A stretch of DNA of 64,000 nucleotides from Monarcha castaneiventris obscurior (taxonomy: Eukaryota; Chordata; Aves; Passeriformes; Monarchidae). The position numbers and the translations under genes are program-made. Each line of letters starts with the position of its first letter. Position 1 is the stretch's first letter. Shown here piece by piece: positions 27,064 to 39,115 of this stretch. A model generated the notes under the pieces. The model was given only the letters and a program-made list of their open reading frames with translations, searched no databases and was not told the DNA's origin. Location of the stretch: NCBI GenBank assembly GCA_026261815.1, contig JAMPIT010000890.1, positions 4,618,001 through 4,682,000 on the forward strand, read 5' to 3'.

Positions 27064-30000
27064 GTAATACCAACAAGTCTTTTGGACAAAAATACTAAAC
27101 ACAATAAATAAACACAAACTAATTTTTCCCTGGTTTGTGAGAGTGTGGAACATCAGCAACAGAAAAATCCTGTTACTTCTGCTGGAGTTGTTATCCACAT
27201 CCTAAGTGAAAGTACCTAGGAACTACAGGAAAGGAAGATTAACTGAGATTTTTTTTTTTTTAATTAAAGTTCTTATAGTAAAGCAGTACAAATTTGAGAA
27301 AAGGCTCAATTGAGGTCCAAAACTGAAGCAAATCAGCACTGTTCTTAATAGTAATGGAAGTGCTTAGTGTGGTATTACTGTTTCAGGAAAATAGTCTCCT
27401 TTTTGAGGACAAAAAGCACATCTTTTTGTCTTTGAACTTTTCTGCTCAGCTTTTGTAGTTGTACAAGGACTTTCCCTTCAGGTCAAACAGTTCAGGCCTC
27501 TGTGTGCAGCACACCAATCATCTCTGGAATTAAAAACCTTAAGCCCACGAACTCTTCCAGCCCCAACTTTATTAATCTAGTCCTTTGCTTTTTTAGGCCC
27601 TTTATGTAGGAGATGATTTTTGCAAAATTCCTTGCCTGTGGGAACAAGTTTGCTTGTCTTACTGCAGTATCTGAGGTGGAAAGGTCTAAGTATGAGCCAG
27701 CTGGGCTTGCTTATTGCACTGTCACATCAGCAGTGGCTTTTTGCATTAGGTGAACATCCAGCTTTGGAATAATCAGGAAGCAGCTCTGCTCAGTCAGGTC
27801 GTGATAGGGACCTGCAGTACGAGGGTATGTGGGAAGTATCACTGAAAAGTTGCTGCATTTATTACCTAGAAAGAAAAAAATCAATTATCTATTCTGAAGT
27901 AACAACAGTCTTCTGGAAAGTTGAGAGGGAAATAGCAGCAAAAGAGGATTAATGGAGCAGTTAGTGTGGTATTGATTAGGCCTCTGGCTTGTGGGGCTCA
28001 TTCTGGATTTGGCTAAAAGTCAACTTTACCCAAATAATGACTGAATAGATTTTTTGCTGTGATAAGAGGACCAAATCCTGCATGCAAAAATAGTAGACAG
28101 TGAGTGGCTGGCTGTAATGTTTTATGTAGCTCACAGTCTCCCAGAATATTAGTTTTATACAGAAGAATAAGTCATGCAACTGCATAACATTTTCAGCTAT
28201 TTTCCCCACCTCTTTCCACCATTAACACAGACCACATTGGAGGTAAAAACCTTGCTCATGAGGCAAATGTTAAGAGTGGAAACTACCAGAAAAAAAAATA
28301 TATATTCTGAATAAAAGGTATATGACATTTTCCGACACAGAGAGAACACCTGAGTATCTGGTATTCTGCTTTAAAAAAAGGCTTCAGGTTGTTGGTGGTT
28401 TTGCAGAGCAGAAAGGAAATCCACTCTCTAGAACTAGATTCTACATAGGTTTACAAACTTTAGGAACTGAGATGCTTTCCAACAGAATGGGTATTCATGA
28501 AGGTACAAACTCAGCTGTGGCAGTGGACTCTTTTCTCCAGAGGAAGGCTTTTCCATGTTTTGCTCTAGGAATGTTACTGTGTTAATAATGTTAATAATCT
28601 CTGATGTTACTTAATCATTTAAGACCTGGAAATGGCATAAGAAATGAGCAGGAGGAACATTAATGCAAAATTAAGGAAACTAGCTAAAAGTAACTAAAAC
28701 AAGGAAGAATGTTATAAGGCTGAACATACCACCTGATGGCAGATGAAAGTAAGAGTTAATAATTTTAAAAAATATCTTTACTATGTATTTGATGCCCAAA
28801 ATATGTTTGTTTCATTGGGTTTTTTTTCACTCTTCATTTTCTCGTCATTAGAAGAAAAATCCCTAAAAGCAATAGAACAGCAGCAACAGAGGAAGTGGCA
28901 AAATTCAAAATCAGACATTTGATTTCTGTCCCATTCAAATAGCGACTATGGAGTGAGAAATTGGAAAAAAATCTGTACCAAGAGGTGAAAATACTGGAAA
29001 AGAGGGATATATTCATAAATCAGTAAGTTACAGTAGCGTATTCTAGCTCTAGTGTAGAATAGGCTGTTTGCATGAAAAATATGTAGATTTAAAATGCAAT
29101 AAAAAAGACCAACAAAAGAAATCAATAACGATACATTTTATTTCAAGCAGTCATAACAGCAGTGCCACATCCATCAGTCATATTTTCCTAGGCCCTGTAT
29201 ATAATAATCCCCCTGATCCCTATATAATTGCCAGCTTCACCTTTTGAATTATCAACAGCTCTCATAGCTTATTGCTCCGTACTTTCTTAATAAGCGCCTG
29301 CAATCAATAATCTTCCTACTGAGTAAGCAGCAACCAGCCAGCCAAACACGGGGTGTAAATGTTTCAGAAGTGATCATTACAGGGATGTGAATGACAAGGT
29401 GACTGGGCTAATGCAATAGGCATGTAGTAAAGACATCATTTGGAAAATCCGCTTACTGGAACGTGCAGGTGCCTTGCCATGGCAAAATGCTCGTTCTGCA
29501 GAGGAGAATATTTACCCTTGGAAATGAAACCTCAAATCCTCCTGGAGGGCATTTTTTTTCCTGAGATGGCAGTCACCATTACCAGACTTTCACAGCTTGC
29601 CATCAAAACAAACCATCCAGCACGTCTACAGCCGACCTAATTCATTTGGAAATGCAACAGCTCACTGTTTCACACAAACTCTGCAGTGATTGATAACAGG
29701 GATTTGCATACAAATTTGAGAATAGTGTCACTTTGCTGACAATGGTTTAAATAATAATGTGTATAACAAGGGCCCTCACAATTTTTTTCTACTACAACTA
29801 AACACCAACACACAAAACATCCACCTATGCTTGAGAATTATTTCTTAAATTTCACACACAGAACAAAGAAACATTGATCCAGACTCACATAAATTAAATA
29901 GAACTTTGAACAGAGACAGTTTTTCCAGAGTGCTCAGTACTCACAATGGACATATGTCCAAAGCTTACTTTGTCAACAAAAAAAAAGGTGAAATGTTTTC

Positions 30001-33000
30001 AAAACGTCCTGATTAAATAAGTGGTCATTTTCTTGCATTCTTCATAGAGGCTGCAGGCACTGAGCTCAGTCCATGTATTTAGGCACATGAGTGAATTCCA
30101 CAGGAAATACTCAGAACTTCTGAAAATATAACTGTTTATGTAAATGTCTAAATGAATGGTTTTGGGTTTTTTTGTTTTGTTATGCGGTCTGAAGGCTCCT
30201 TGGGATAGTGGGTGAATTGTGGTGACTCACAGTGGCAAAATGTTTTCCTTCAGAAGTAACATCAAGAGCTCATTAAACGTGATCATTCTCACCATGCACT
30301 TACATCCACTGTTCTTCGGAGATGACAGTGCATAGGAAGATGAAAATCCTGGCAATTTGTTGAAATTCACAAGAGATAACAAGAAAAAAATATATTTATC
30401 CATATTTTTAATGTTATTTTTGAACTCACAAAAGCCTTGTGGTAAATCCAGAGTTTGATCAAGAGCATGACAGAAACTGATATGGAAAGTACTACCAAAA
30501 TAGAAACAGAGTTTTACCCTTATCATATTAACTATGAGTTAGCATTTGTCTTTGTTGACAGGTGGTTTATTTAAACATTTTTTCTTGATCAATTTTTTTT
30601 TACGTATTATTGATTTTTCATACTGGCTTGTAAGATATTTGAAATAAAAGCAAAAGGCATATTCATTTCACAATGAAAGCTAAACTAAACTGTAGGTGAG
30701 AAGAAAATGAAAAAAAAAAATTAAAATCCACAGTGGCCTGTTCTTCAATAAACCATCAGTGCCAAGACTCCAAGCAATTACTTATTTCTTGACAATCCTG
30801 TTTGCAGCTAAATCAGAGTTCAGTGCCTGTTTATTTTGTTTCTTTTTATTTTCTCTGAGGTTTTGTTCTCCAGAGGCCTCATACTACTTACTGTTTTTTG
30901 TTTTTCTTTAAGCAGTGAATGACTAGTGGGCTTTCCCTATGAAGGATGTGCTGAAACTTAATATCTAGAAGTCCTGCAAAGTACTCAGCCTACTAAATTA
31001 GCTACAAAAAATCATTGCTGGCATTCTGACATGCACATTACCACAAAACCCAGTAAAAAGACCTTTAGGCAAGACTGCTGGTGAGACATTAGATGAGATG
31101 ATGATGATAATGATAGGAAGCTGATCATTAAACAGCATACTCTTAAGGGACCACTTCTGCCACTCTTAATTGTTCCATGTTTCTGTCTTAGAGCTTTATA
31201 TATTGTCCAGCACAGCAGCACCATCTAAGTGCTACAGCCTGTCAGCAGACCCAGCAACGTGTGCAGTGCATGGCCTGGCCTGTCTCATTTTTAAGAGGGA
31301 AAAAATGCATTAGAGATGAATTTACACATTGTTTCCCACTGGTTTGCTTCTGTTGGTAGGACAGTGATGTACAGGAGAGTTAGATGTTTATTAATTTCAT
31401 ATACTTCAGTGAATTGCTTAGGGATTGAAGTGTCACACACCATATGAATATGCACACGAGGGTATGGCCTGGAAATGGGTTCTGTCAGTATTATAAAAGA
31501 GTAGGTTTCTGCCTCTAAGGGTGCTTCTTTTAAATGAAGGAGAGAGCTGTGTGTTTGTAGCTAGAGCAGGGGCAGCCTCCACTGTTTTTCAGGCATGTCC
31601 TCATGTTCATCTCCCCCTTCTGGCCTAAACAAAACTAAAAAGCCTTACCTTTTGTGAAAAAATATCATGAACACTATCTGTTGACCTAAAGAACTGTAGG
31701 CTTTCCAGTCCTCCCTCTTGCTTTTCACCATAAAGCAGCTATTGACAGAGAAACTACTAAATTGTTCTTGCTTTTTCATTCCCTGCTCCTAAGTGGTGCT
31801 AACAAACCTCCTCATGTTCCTCGTTCCCTGATTGATTTCTCTGCTTCAGAAAGGTGGGAACATCCTGCAGTTTCCCAGGACTTCAAAACCACCATTGTGC
31901 TCCTGGCAGGGACTACCAAGAGTCCTGTCAAGAAAGGTCAAAGATATGGCTCAATTCTGGAGACTCTCAGGCTCTGATCCAAAGCTTACAATTATTGTAC
32001 AGAGTCTTTTAACATCCTTTAAGAAAGTTTAGATATTTCTCATGAGTGGGAAAGTCTCTACTGGTGACAACAGGCCTCAACAGAACCACCAACCATGGAC
32101 TGGCTGAAAAGTAATCCCACTACACTTAAAACCAAAAGCTCTGCTTTACTATCCTTATAAGCAGTTTCGGACACCTGGACTCAAAATTGGATCCTCTAAG
32201 ACTTCTACTACAGACTGTGCAAGCAGCTCAGGCACGTAACCCATCAGAAGTGGATGGATCAAGTGCACAAGTGCTTCAGAACAGCAGCAATATCCAGTGT
32301 GACTGTATATACAACTTTGTCACTGCTCAGGTATGCTCACATGGCAAATTAACAGCTGGCCTTTTGAGGTAAGCATGCAAACAGGTGACACCTGTATTCC
32401 AGAGCTTGCAATAGCAAATCTAAATGAATTTGAACAGAAAGGTTGAAAATGAATAATAAAAACGCTATTTGGTTAGCAATGCATAGTTGCCAATTCATCA
32501 ATTAATAAAACCAAAATTAATTGCCAACTTTGAAATTACCTCATCTATTTTCAAAAGAAGCTGACAGCTTGATGTATTAAAATAAGAATGATCACTTATT
32601 GTAAACAAATTTCAGTTTATTCCACCCCCCCCCCCCCAAGCTCTTTAATTTCAAGAAGGATGGTGCACCTCGTTTTTGTGTCTGCTGGACAACCTTCAGC
32701 CCTGCATTAGCTAATTAATTCGAAGAAGGAAGAATGTCTTTTCCACAGATTCATCAGTATGGCTAATATTATTTATATCCAACCATAAATAATACAGGGG
32801 AAAATATCTTTGAGTTCCTGGGGGATGCTGCTCTCACTTTAACCCTGTATTAATCCTTAGAAGATTAAGAAAGCAATGGTAATACGTGGCATCACTGGTA
32901 ACAAGAGCACCTTGGTAGTGTGGAGGTGAAGGTAATAAAGCATGGTTTCAGAAACAGGAGCAGAGAAAGCACATGCATGCAAAATAAGGGAAGGAAATGC

Positions 33001-34794
33001 AAACCTATATAAGGAGAACAGGGGACAAAGGTGCATTGCTTTAATTTAAAGTAAGGGGGCTGAGGTGATGTGTTGTCAAGGAATAGAAAAAGTATTGAGG
33101 AAGGTTTGAAAAAAGAAAAGAAGAAGAAGTGATATAGGTAAATAAAACCACTGAAAGGGCAATATGTTGAAATTGAATATTGCTGAAAACCAACAATACT
33201 TGTTGGTATATGGAAGGGCAGGCTTTCTTCAGTCTGTGGTGACAACTTCATGAAGAACCCTTCATAAACTCAAAAAGATCACTTCAACAGGTTTTTTCTG
33301 AGAGGATGCCACAGGGCTTAGCAGGAAGCACAGAAACCCAAGGCAGAAATGTCAAATGGCAGGAAGAGAGAGGAGAAAGAGAGCAGTCCAGAGCAAGCTC
33401 TGTTTGCACAGGGGTGTTAACTCTGAACTGTGAGAATATTTTAAGTAGCAGACAGTGTGATTCCTGAGGAAGTCAGGATGCTGCAATGGGAAGCACAGTG
33501 CAGTGATTCAGGAAAAAGCAGGACTGATATTAAACTTAAGTTAATGTTTCAACTATTAAAAGGCTTTGAGTGCCTACCTTTAATCTTCTAAATGTGCACA
33601 TGCACAAGTTACTGAACTGTATGTCTGGAATACTGTCATGTGAAGCACACTACTTCCCAACAAATGGACATGACTGAGTTTTATTTAGATAAAACGGCAC
33701 GGTACACCAGGGCTGGCAAACATTTTTCTTCTTTCAAAAGGTCTAGCTGTAAGTGCAGGTTTGTTGGGGTTTTTTTGTTTCTTGTTTTAATTATTTCTTT
33801 CATTCCCTAATAGTTTTCCTTTTATTATTTTTTTTTTCATTTCCCTTAAGCAGTTTTGAAAGAACAGCTGGAAATTCTGAATCACATGTACAATTTGTGT
33901 ATTTCATTTCACGTGCTAAATTTAATTTCAACTCCATCATTTCAGGAAATCCTCTCTATCTTTTCATATCTCAGGGCGTTTAATGTTTTCTGTCTATCTG
34001 ATACCTGCTAATTTAAGTACATGAATATTTATTTAAGTATTTGAATACTTAAATGCATTATGAGTAAATTGGCATATGCCATGGTAAAGTCAGTCTACTA
34101 ATTCATGTGGGGATTTCTACCACACAGTAAATAAAATGTTCTTCTGCATGAAAATCATGCTTGAAAACAAACACACAAAAAAATCTACCTGTGAAATTTT
34201 CTAATACTCTAAAAGATCAAAATCAAGCTGCAGTACTGTTGACAGGTTCTCTTGTCCTTCAGCATGGCACTACAGTAATTATAGTCTCAGTCTTCAAAAA
34301 AAACCCAAAGAAGTAAAACAAACAAAAATCCCCAAACAAACAAATAACCAACAAAGAAAACTCTAAATGTAAGCTGTTCCAGTCCTGAGGCAGCTCATAC
34401 ATTCATGGATGACTGAAGAAGAGCATCTAAATCAGCTTTTTAACATAAAATAGAATTTCTTTTTGCCCCATGCCTTTATTTATCTCATGTGTTACTCCAA
34501 ACTCACTAACACTGGCTTATGCCACTGAAGTCAGCCCAAGACAAGAATAGTGTCCATGTCAGGTCACAGTTAGATCCTTTACTCCCACTCTCCTTTTTTC
34601 AGTCCTGTTGAAAAGTAGCACTGTGGTTATTCCATTCCACACTATTACAGCACCAACTCCGATGTCTCACAGCTGGCAACGATTTCTGTTATTTTTTTCT
34701 CAAATCTCCAGCTCCTAATGCCCTGAAAGAGGAGGTGCAACAGGCTGTGGTATGGAGCATTAGGACAGGAGCAACTCTGAGAGAGATATGGACT
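27064..34794. other. Long unique noncoding stretch, possible conserved elements
   Basis: No gene or interspersed repeat is recognised over about 7.7 kb. Two parts, about 29110-29420 and 29640-29770, have balanced, non-repetitive sequence with clustered transcription-factor-like words, including an octamer-type 'atttgcat' at 29702 and a SOX-like 'acaatgg' at about 29739. A C13 run lies at 32625-32637. Frames are short and unrecognised, such as the lysine-poor minus frame at 32892-33251. Confidence 0.5.
32625..32637. repeat. Poly-C tract (13 C)
   Basis: Uninterrupted run of 13 cytosines in otherwise A+T-rich DNA. It is a homopolymer that could vary in length and is prone to sequencing error. 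Confidence 0.9.
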
Positions 34795-35135
34795 TACTGA
34801 AGTGAAGAAACAAAAATCATTGAGGGACTGGAATATCTCTCCTGTGAGGAAAGGCTGAAATAGGACTGTTCCTTGTGGAGAAGGGGAGTTTGGGGGGGGA
34901 TTATTATTAATGATTCATCTAGTTAATCTCATTAAATCTCTTTAAATTTTACTAACCTTATTATCTAATTAATCTCATTAAATCTAGATAACACCTGAAG
35001 GCAAGGTGTAAGGATGACATAGCCAGGCTCTTTTCAGTGGTTCCCAGTGACAGGATCAGAAGTGATGGACAGGAGGTTACACCTGAACATCAAGAAACAC
35101 TTTTTCACTGTGAAAAAGTGCTGCGAACAGCAGTT
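34795..35135 (+). mobile_element. CR1 LINE fragment with internal A+T-rich expansion
   Basis: CR1 coding-region landmarks appear in order on the plus strand: 'gggactggaatatctct' with 'gtgaggaaaggctgaaa' (34844-34860), 'ccaggctcttttcagtgg' (35023-35040), 'ggttcccagtgacagga', 'aggaggttacacctgaacat' (35070-35089) and 'tttttcactgtgaaaaagtg'. Between the first two blocks, the position of the usual 'gggatcttattaatgtttataaatat' stretch is expanded by tens of bases of A+T-rich DNA. That DNA contains a 17-bp direct repeat (34923-34939 and 34969-34985, 46-bp offset). The 3' tail is not recognisable after about 35135. Confidence 0.82.
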
Positions 35136-35933
35136 TACAGTGTATCACAACTTCTTTTCTTATGTGGAAAGAGCAGCACTCTAAAGTCCTGAGATATCTG
35201 AATCATAAATCAAGCCAGAAGTTGCTCAGAAGTTCCCCTCCCAACCCCATCCCCAAGCCTCAGAGCCCAAGTAAATACACTTTAAACTCTAGCTTGTGAT
35301 ATTTGACAGATTAATGTGAATCCTAACCATTACATTAAAGATGGAGGAAAGGAAACAATTAGTTATCAAGCACTGAAAATTGACACAAATGTAGCATAAA
35401 CTGGCAAAAATTAGTCATGAAGAGAGAGAAACAGTGTCCCTGGTTTTCTGACCCTCTCTTCACCACTCACAGGTTTTATTGTTGGCCAAGAAAAGAGGAA
35501 GAAGGGAAGCACAAAAATAGGCCATTGGAAGGCAGGAAATGAAGAGAGAAGAGACAGAACTGAAGTGCAGAAATCACAAGCCTCACTTTCAGAATCTCAA
35601 GTTCAGAGTCAAAGAGACTTTCCACTCTATCACAAGACTCCACAGATTTAACTTTTTCCATTAACCCTTACATTGGCTTGCATAATAAAAGTGATAGCAG
35701 AGCAAAAACTTTGTATTTTGGTCCTAAGTTGAACTGCAGTCAACTTGTGGCAACCTGTTTACCTGTGATAAAAGTGGCAAAGTTCTGACCTTATCCTTAC
35801 TGTCCTTCAGATTTAAAATGTCCTGTGTCACTGCCATGCTCTAAGGATAAGCATATGCAATGTCACTAAATACTCGGATTCTACTACAATACAGATAAAG
35901 AGAGATTTGCAGGTATCATATTCTGTCTTCTGT
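35136..35933. other. Unique noncoding DNA
   Basis: Probably includes an unrecognisable CR1 remainder at its left edge. No gene or other repeat is seen. The minus frame at 35476-35661 is unrecognised. Confidence 0.5.
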
Positions 35934-36168
35934 TGTACTTTTTTTAGTAGAGATAGAGTTAATTTTCTCCAGAATACCTTTTATGGGGCTGTGTGTTGGA
36001 TTTTTTTTGTTTTGCTTGTGTGTACAACTTTTTCTTTACATCTTAAACTGTACCTCAAACCGTTTTTTACACTTTTACCATGCTGATCCTCTCTATCTCT
36101 GTGGGGAGGAGAGGCTGAACCAGTGTCTGTGTGAGGCCAAACTGCCTGCTGGGGTTAAATCACAATCA
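35934..36168 (+). mobile_element. Solo LTR of an avian endogenous retrovirus, internally deleted
   Basis: The element starts TG (35934) and ends CA (36168). Its left end carries 'gatagagttaattttct' (35952-35968) and 'tatggggctgtgt', which I recognise as the start of a very common avian LTR. Its right end carries 'ttaaactg' (36043-36050), a diverged 'tacctcaaaccgttttttac' segment, 'ctgtggggaggag' (36099-36111) and the terminal 'gctggggttaaatcac' (36148-36163), which match the end of the same LTR. It is only ~235 bp, well short of the several hundred bases I recall for this family. The promoter-bearing middle is missing, with a T-rich stretch at the join. No matching target-site duplication is evident. 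Family class (ERVL- or ERVK-like) is not determined. A 66-residue frame inside it is spurious. Confidence 0.7.
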
Positions 36169-36863
36169 AAACCAATTATGTAATCTTTTTCAATTAGGTA
36201 TTGATGTACTGCCAATAAATAAAAAACTGCTCCTGACCATGGACTGTAATTTTTTCTGATTTCATATGGCTTGCTTAATTAAATTAGCAACATAATTTGC
36301 ATTTGTTGGATACAGTCAGTTCCAAAGCCCTGCCAGAAGGAAAAATAGTAGCAAGTTGTACCTCTCACAGTAGGGACAGCAAAGATTTCTTATTTTTATT
36401 TCACCTTGACCCAGTGTGAGCAGCATTCCCCAGCAAGCCTACCATTACAGCAAGGTTTAGAGGTGAGAAAACATTAGCAGTTGCAAATTCTATCCAAAAG
36501 GCACTTAGCACTTTCTGCACAAATTTGGCTATGTTCTTCCTTCACTTGTATCCTGCAATAAAATTCCCTGAAATCAATGGAAAGGCTTCTTCCTGTATCC
36601 TGAAATGTATCCTTCCAGTCAGCTGAAATCTATTCATAGAAGATACATCACATTTTGTGAGCTTCCCTAAAAGTCCCTGCAACTCTGGAAACCTTTTTGC
36701 CCTATACAATTTTAAAATTATCTGCTACATAATAACAAAACCAAACTCATGAATGCTTCCTTATCATTGCAGTATCTCAATAGCCATTCACCATCTGGCA
36801 TTTTCTCCTGGAAAAAAAAAGACTTCAAGGAACCCACACTGTGTCCCCCAGCTAGGCCAATGT
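36169..36863. other. Unique noncoding DNA
   Basis: Nothing recognised. It ends at the start of a 47-bp tandem duplication. Confidence 0.5.
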
Positions 36864-36957
36864 GGCCAAGGATGCCCTCCAACCCTACAAAGCATAAGAT
36901 TCATTTATATGGCCAAGGATGCCCTCCAACCCCACAAAGCATAAGATACATTTATGC
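36864..36957. repeat. 47-bp tandem duplication (two copies)
   Basis: The two copies, 36864-36910 and 36911-36957, both begin 'ggccaaggatgccctccaac' and share 'acaaagcataagat'. They differ at about four positions. The head-to-tail arrangement indicates a local duplication. The unit is not a multiple of three and the frames across it have no recognisable product. Confidence 0.92.
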
Positions 36958-37254
36958 CTTGTAGCCTTTTTGCATCTCCAAGGCACTGATCTTCAAGGCT
37001 GCAGAATTGGAATGGCTCTGACGGCAGGAAAGTGTCAGTACTATCACTAGCAGCCAACACAAAGCCAGTTCAGAACCAGCATACCCTGATTTGGCACTGT
37101 ATTTGCCTTATTGTAAATTGTAGTCTCAATCTGAGTGTGGGGTGAGAAGTGGATTTCAAAGCCTCTGCCCAGCACGTTCCCGTCTCTGCTTCAGACTTGC
37201 CTATTTGTTGTGCAAATTATTCTCTTTCCCAACATTGGTAGAGTTCTCTCAGCC
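36958..37254. other. Unique noncoding DNA
   Basis: Nothing recognised in this ~300-bp interval. Confidence 0.5.
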
Positions 37255-37400
37255 GATGCATCTGAGCACTCTGTAACCTGTAATGTATTTACCCTCACAG
37301 CACCCCTGAGGGCAGTAGAGTACAATTATCCCCGTTTTACTGATGGAAAACTGCAGTATAAAACAGATTAAGCCATTCACACACGGATCAAGAGCTCTTT
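37255..37400 (-). mobile_element. MIR-type SINE relic
   Basis: Antisense MIR. The order 'ctgagcactctgtaacctg', 'taccctcacagcacccctga', 'gggcagtagagta', 'attatccccgttttactgat' and 'aaaactgcag', then a degraded 'agattaagccattcacac' region, follows the reverse complement of MIR through its conserved core ('cctcacaacaaccctatgag' and 'ttatccccattttacagatg'). This is the clearest of the three MIR relics here. MIR amplification ended very long ago, so the copy is an inert fossil, possibly exapted. Confidence 0.75.
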
Positions 37401-38396
37401 GCTCTACTTATTGTGAGCAGGTCATCTTGCTGCTAGTTTTCCATTTGGCTTGAGTCCCAGTGAGCAGCTGAGCACCACGTCCAGCCGACAAAACTCTGCT
37501 CCAAGAAATCACCACGAAACCCCAAACCTTAATAAAAGAATGAAGGTGTAAGTAAAACCTTTCTCTTGGGAATACTTCTAGCTCATGAATACCACGGAAG
37601 GAAGTGCCAGTTGCAACTCAGTCTCTCCATCACAGCAAAGACTCTGTGGATGAGCTGTCCTAGGACATGAAGTTGCTGTCCTGCCCCCCATTCCCAGCTC
37701 ACACTGCTGGGCCCTGCTTCCACGAGGGCACAGTTCTGGGGCTGGTTATGGGATTGTCTTGCTTCAAGCAGAAAACACTCACTACTGAGAGTGAACAGCA
37801 GCGACCTGGTCATCACACACAGGCCTGACTGATGCAGGAAACATCACAGAACTGCTCCCTGGTTTGTCTCTCAGAGCTACGAACTTTATATATCGGGGAT
37901 ATAAATTAAATTGTATGGTGGAATGACAAAGTCCATCATCACACATGAACAACCAGGAGTCAGTGTGATATGGGGTACACGTTCTGCTCTAGTATTTCCC
38001 TCTAAAGCATTTGTAATGGGCCTTTGGGAAAGTTTGCCTTTCTGGAAAGTTTAGTGCTGAGCCATTTTAAAAGTTTTGGAATTTCTTCTGCTTGCTACGA
38101 ACATTTTGATTCGAACTCCCTGTATGATCACCAGCAAGAACCTCATGGATCAGGAACCAGGAGAAAAGGAAAAGCAGATTTTGTGCTGGGGAGAAAAGCC
38201 CACCAGTGCTATGCTCCAGTGACCACACAGTGCCATCCACCCCTGCAAACACAAGGTCAAACAACTTCCACTGGAGACTTTAGGAAACACAGCTCATGAG
38301 TCAGACACAGAAAAAACTGGAATGTCCCAAAAAGAAGGCATAATTACACTTACTAGCATGACCTGCTACTAGAGCCTGCATGGACAAAAGAGCTGT
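37401..38396. other. Unique noncoding DNA
   Basis: Less A+T-biased than its surroundings, but no gene or repeat is recognised. The 77-91-residue frames at 37583-37816 and 38024-38299 carry no family signature. Confidence 0.5.
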
Positions 38397-39115
38397 ATTT
38401 TGTTTTATTTTATTTTATTTTATTTTATTTTATTTTATTTTATTTTATTTTATTTTATTTTATTTTATTTTATTTTATTTTATTTTATTTTATTTTATAT
38501 TTTATTTTATTTTTTACTTTACTTTTGTTTAATTGTATTTTTATTTTGTTTTATTATTTACTTTATTTCTGCTTTATTTTCATTTATTCTATTTTCAATT
38601 TATTTCTATTTTATTTTGCCTTATTTTAAATTTGCCTTAACTTATTTTTATTCATTTTATTTAATTTTTTTTATTTTAAATTTTTTAGATTAATTATTTT
38701 GTTGTTTTATTTTTAGTTTGTTTCATTTTTATTTAATTCCTAATTTAATTTCATTTAATTTCTTATTTTTTAATTTTTTTCTACTTTAATTTTATTTTCC
38801 ATTTTCTCTTTTACTTTTTATTTTATTTTCTATTTTTTATTTTAGTATCTATTCTATTTTAATTTCTTTTTTATTCTTATCGTGTTTTCTATTTTCTATT
38901 TTATTTTTTATTTTATTTTTTAAATTTTTATTTTATTTTTTCTATTTTAATAAAAAATAAATGAAAATAAAACCTAAACAGAAAAAAATTAAAATAAATC
39001 TAAATAGAATAAATAAAATAAAATAAAATAAAATAAAATAAAAAATTAGAATAAAAGTAAAATAATATTTTTTTAAATTAGATGAATTAAACTAAACTAA
39101 ACTAAACTAAAAAGA
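38397..39115. repeat. TTTTA pentanucleotide array with T-rich then A-rich flanks
   Basis: A perfect TTTTA array occupies about 38403-38498 (about 19 units). It decays into T-rich imperfect units (TTTTA, TTTTTA, TTTCTA) to about 38949. The plus strand then flips to A-rich, with AAATA/TAAAA units at about 39009-39045 and AAACT units at 39090-39112. The T-rich and A-rich parts are complementary, giving a long, imperfect inverted repeat with arms several hundred bases apart. A 97-residue Phe/Leu/Ile/Tyr frame at 38400-38693 is purely the translation of the array. Confidence 0.95.

Noticed and set aside
26688..27098. 136-residue plus-strand frame
   Set aside because: It crosses an antisense CR1 fragment at 26965-27063, and the remainder has no recognisable family.
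38400..38693. Phe/Ile/Leu/Tyr-rich 97-residue membrane-like frame
   Set aside because: It is the translation of the TTTTA array.
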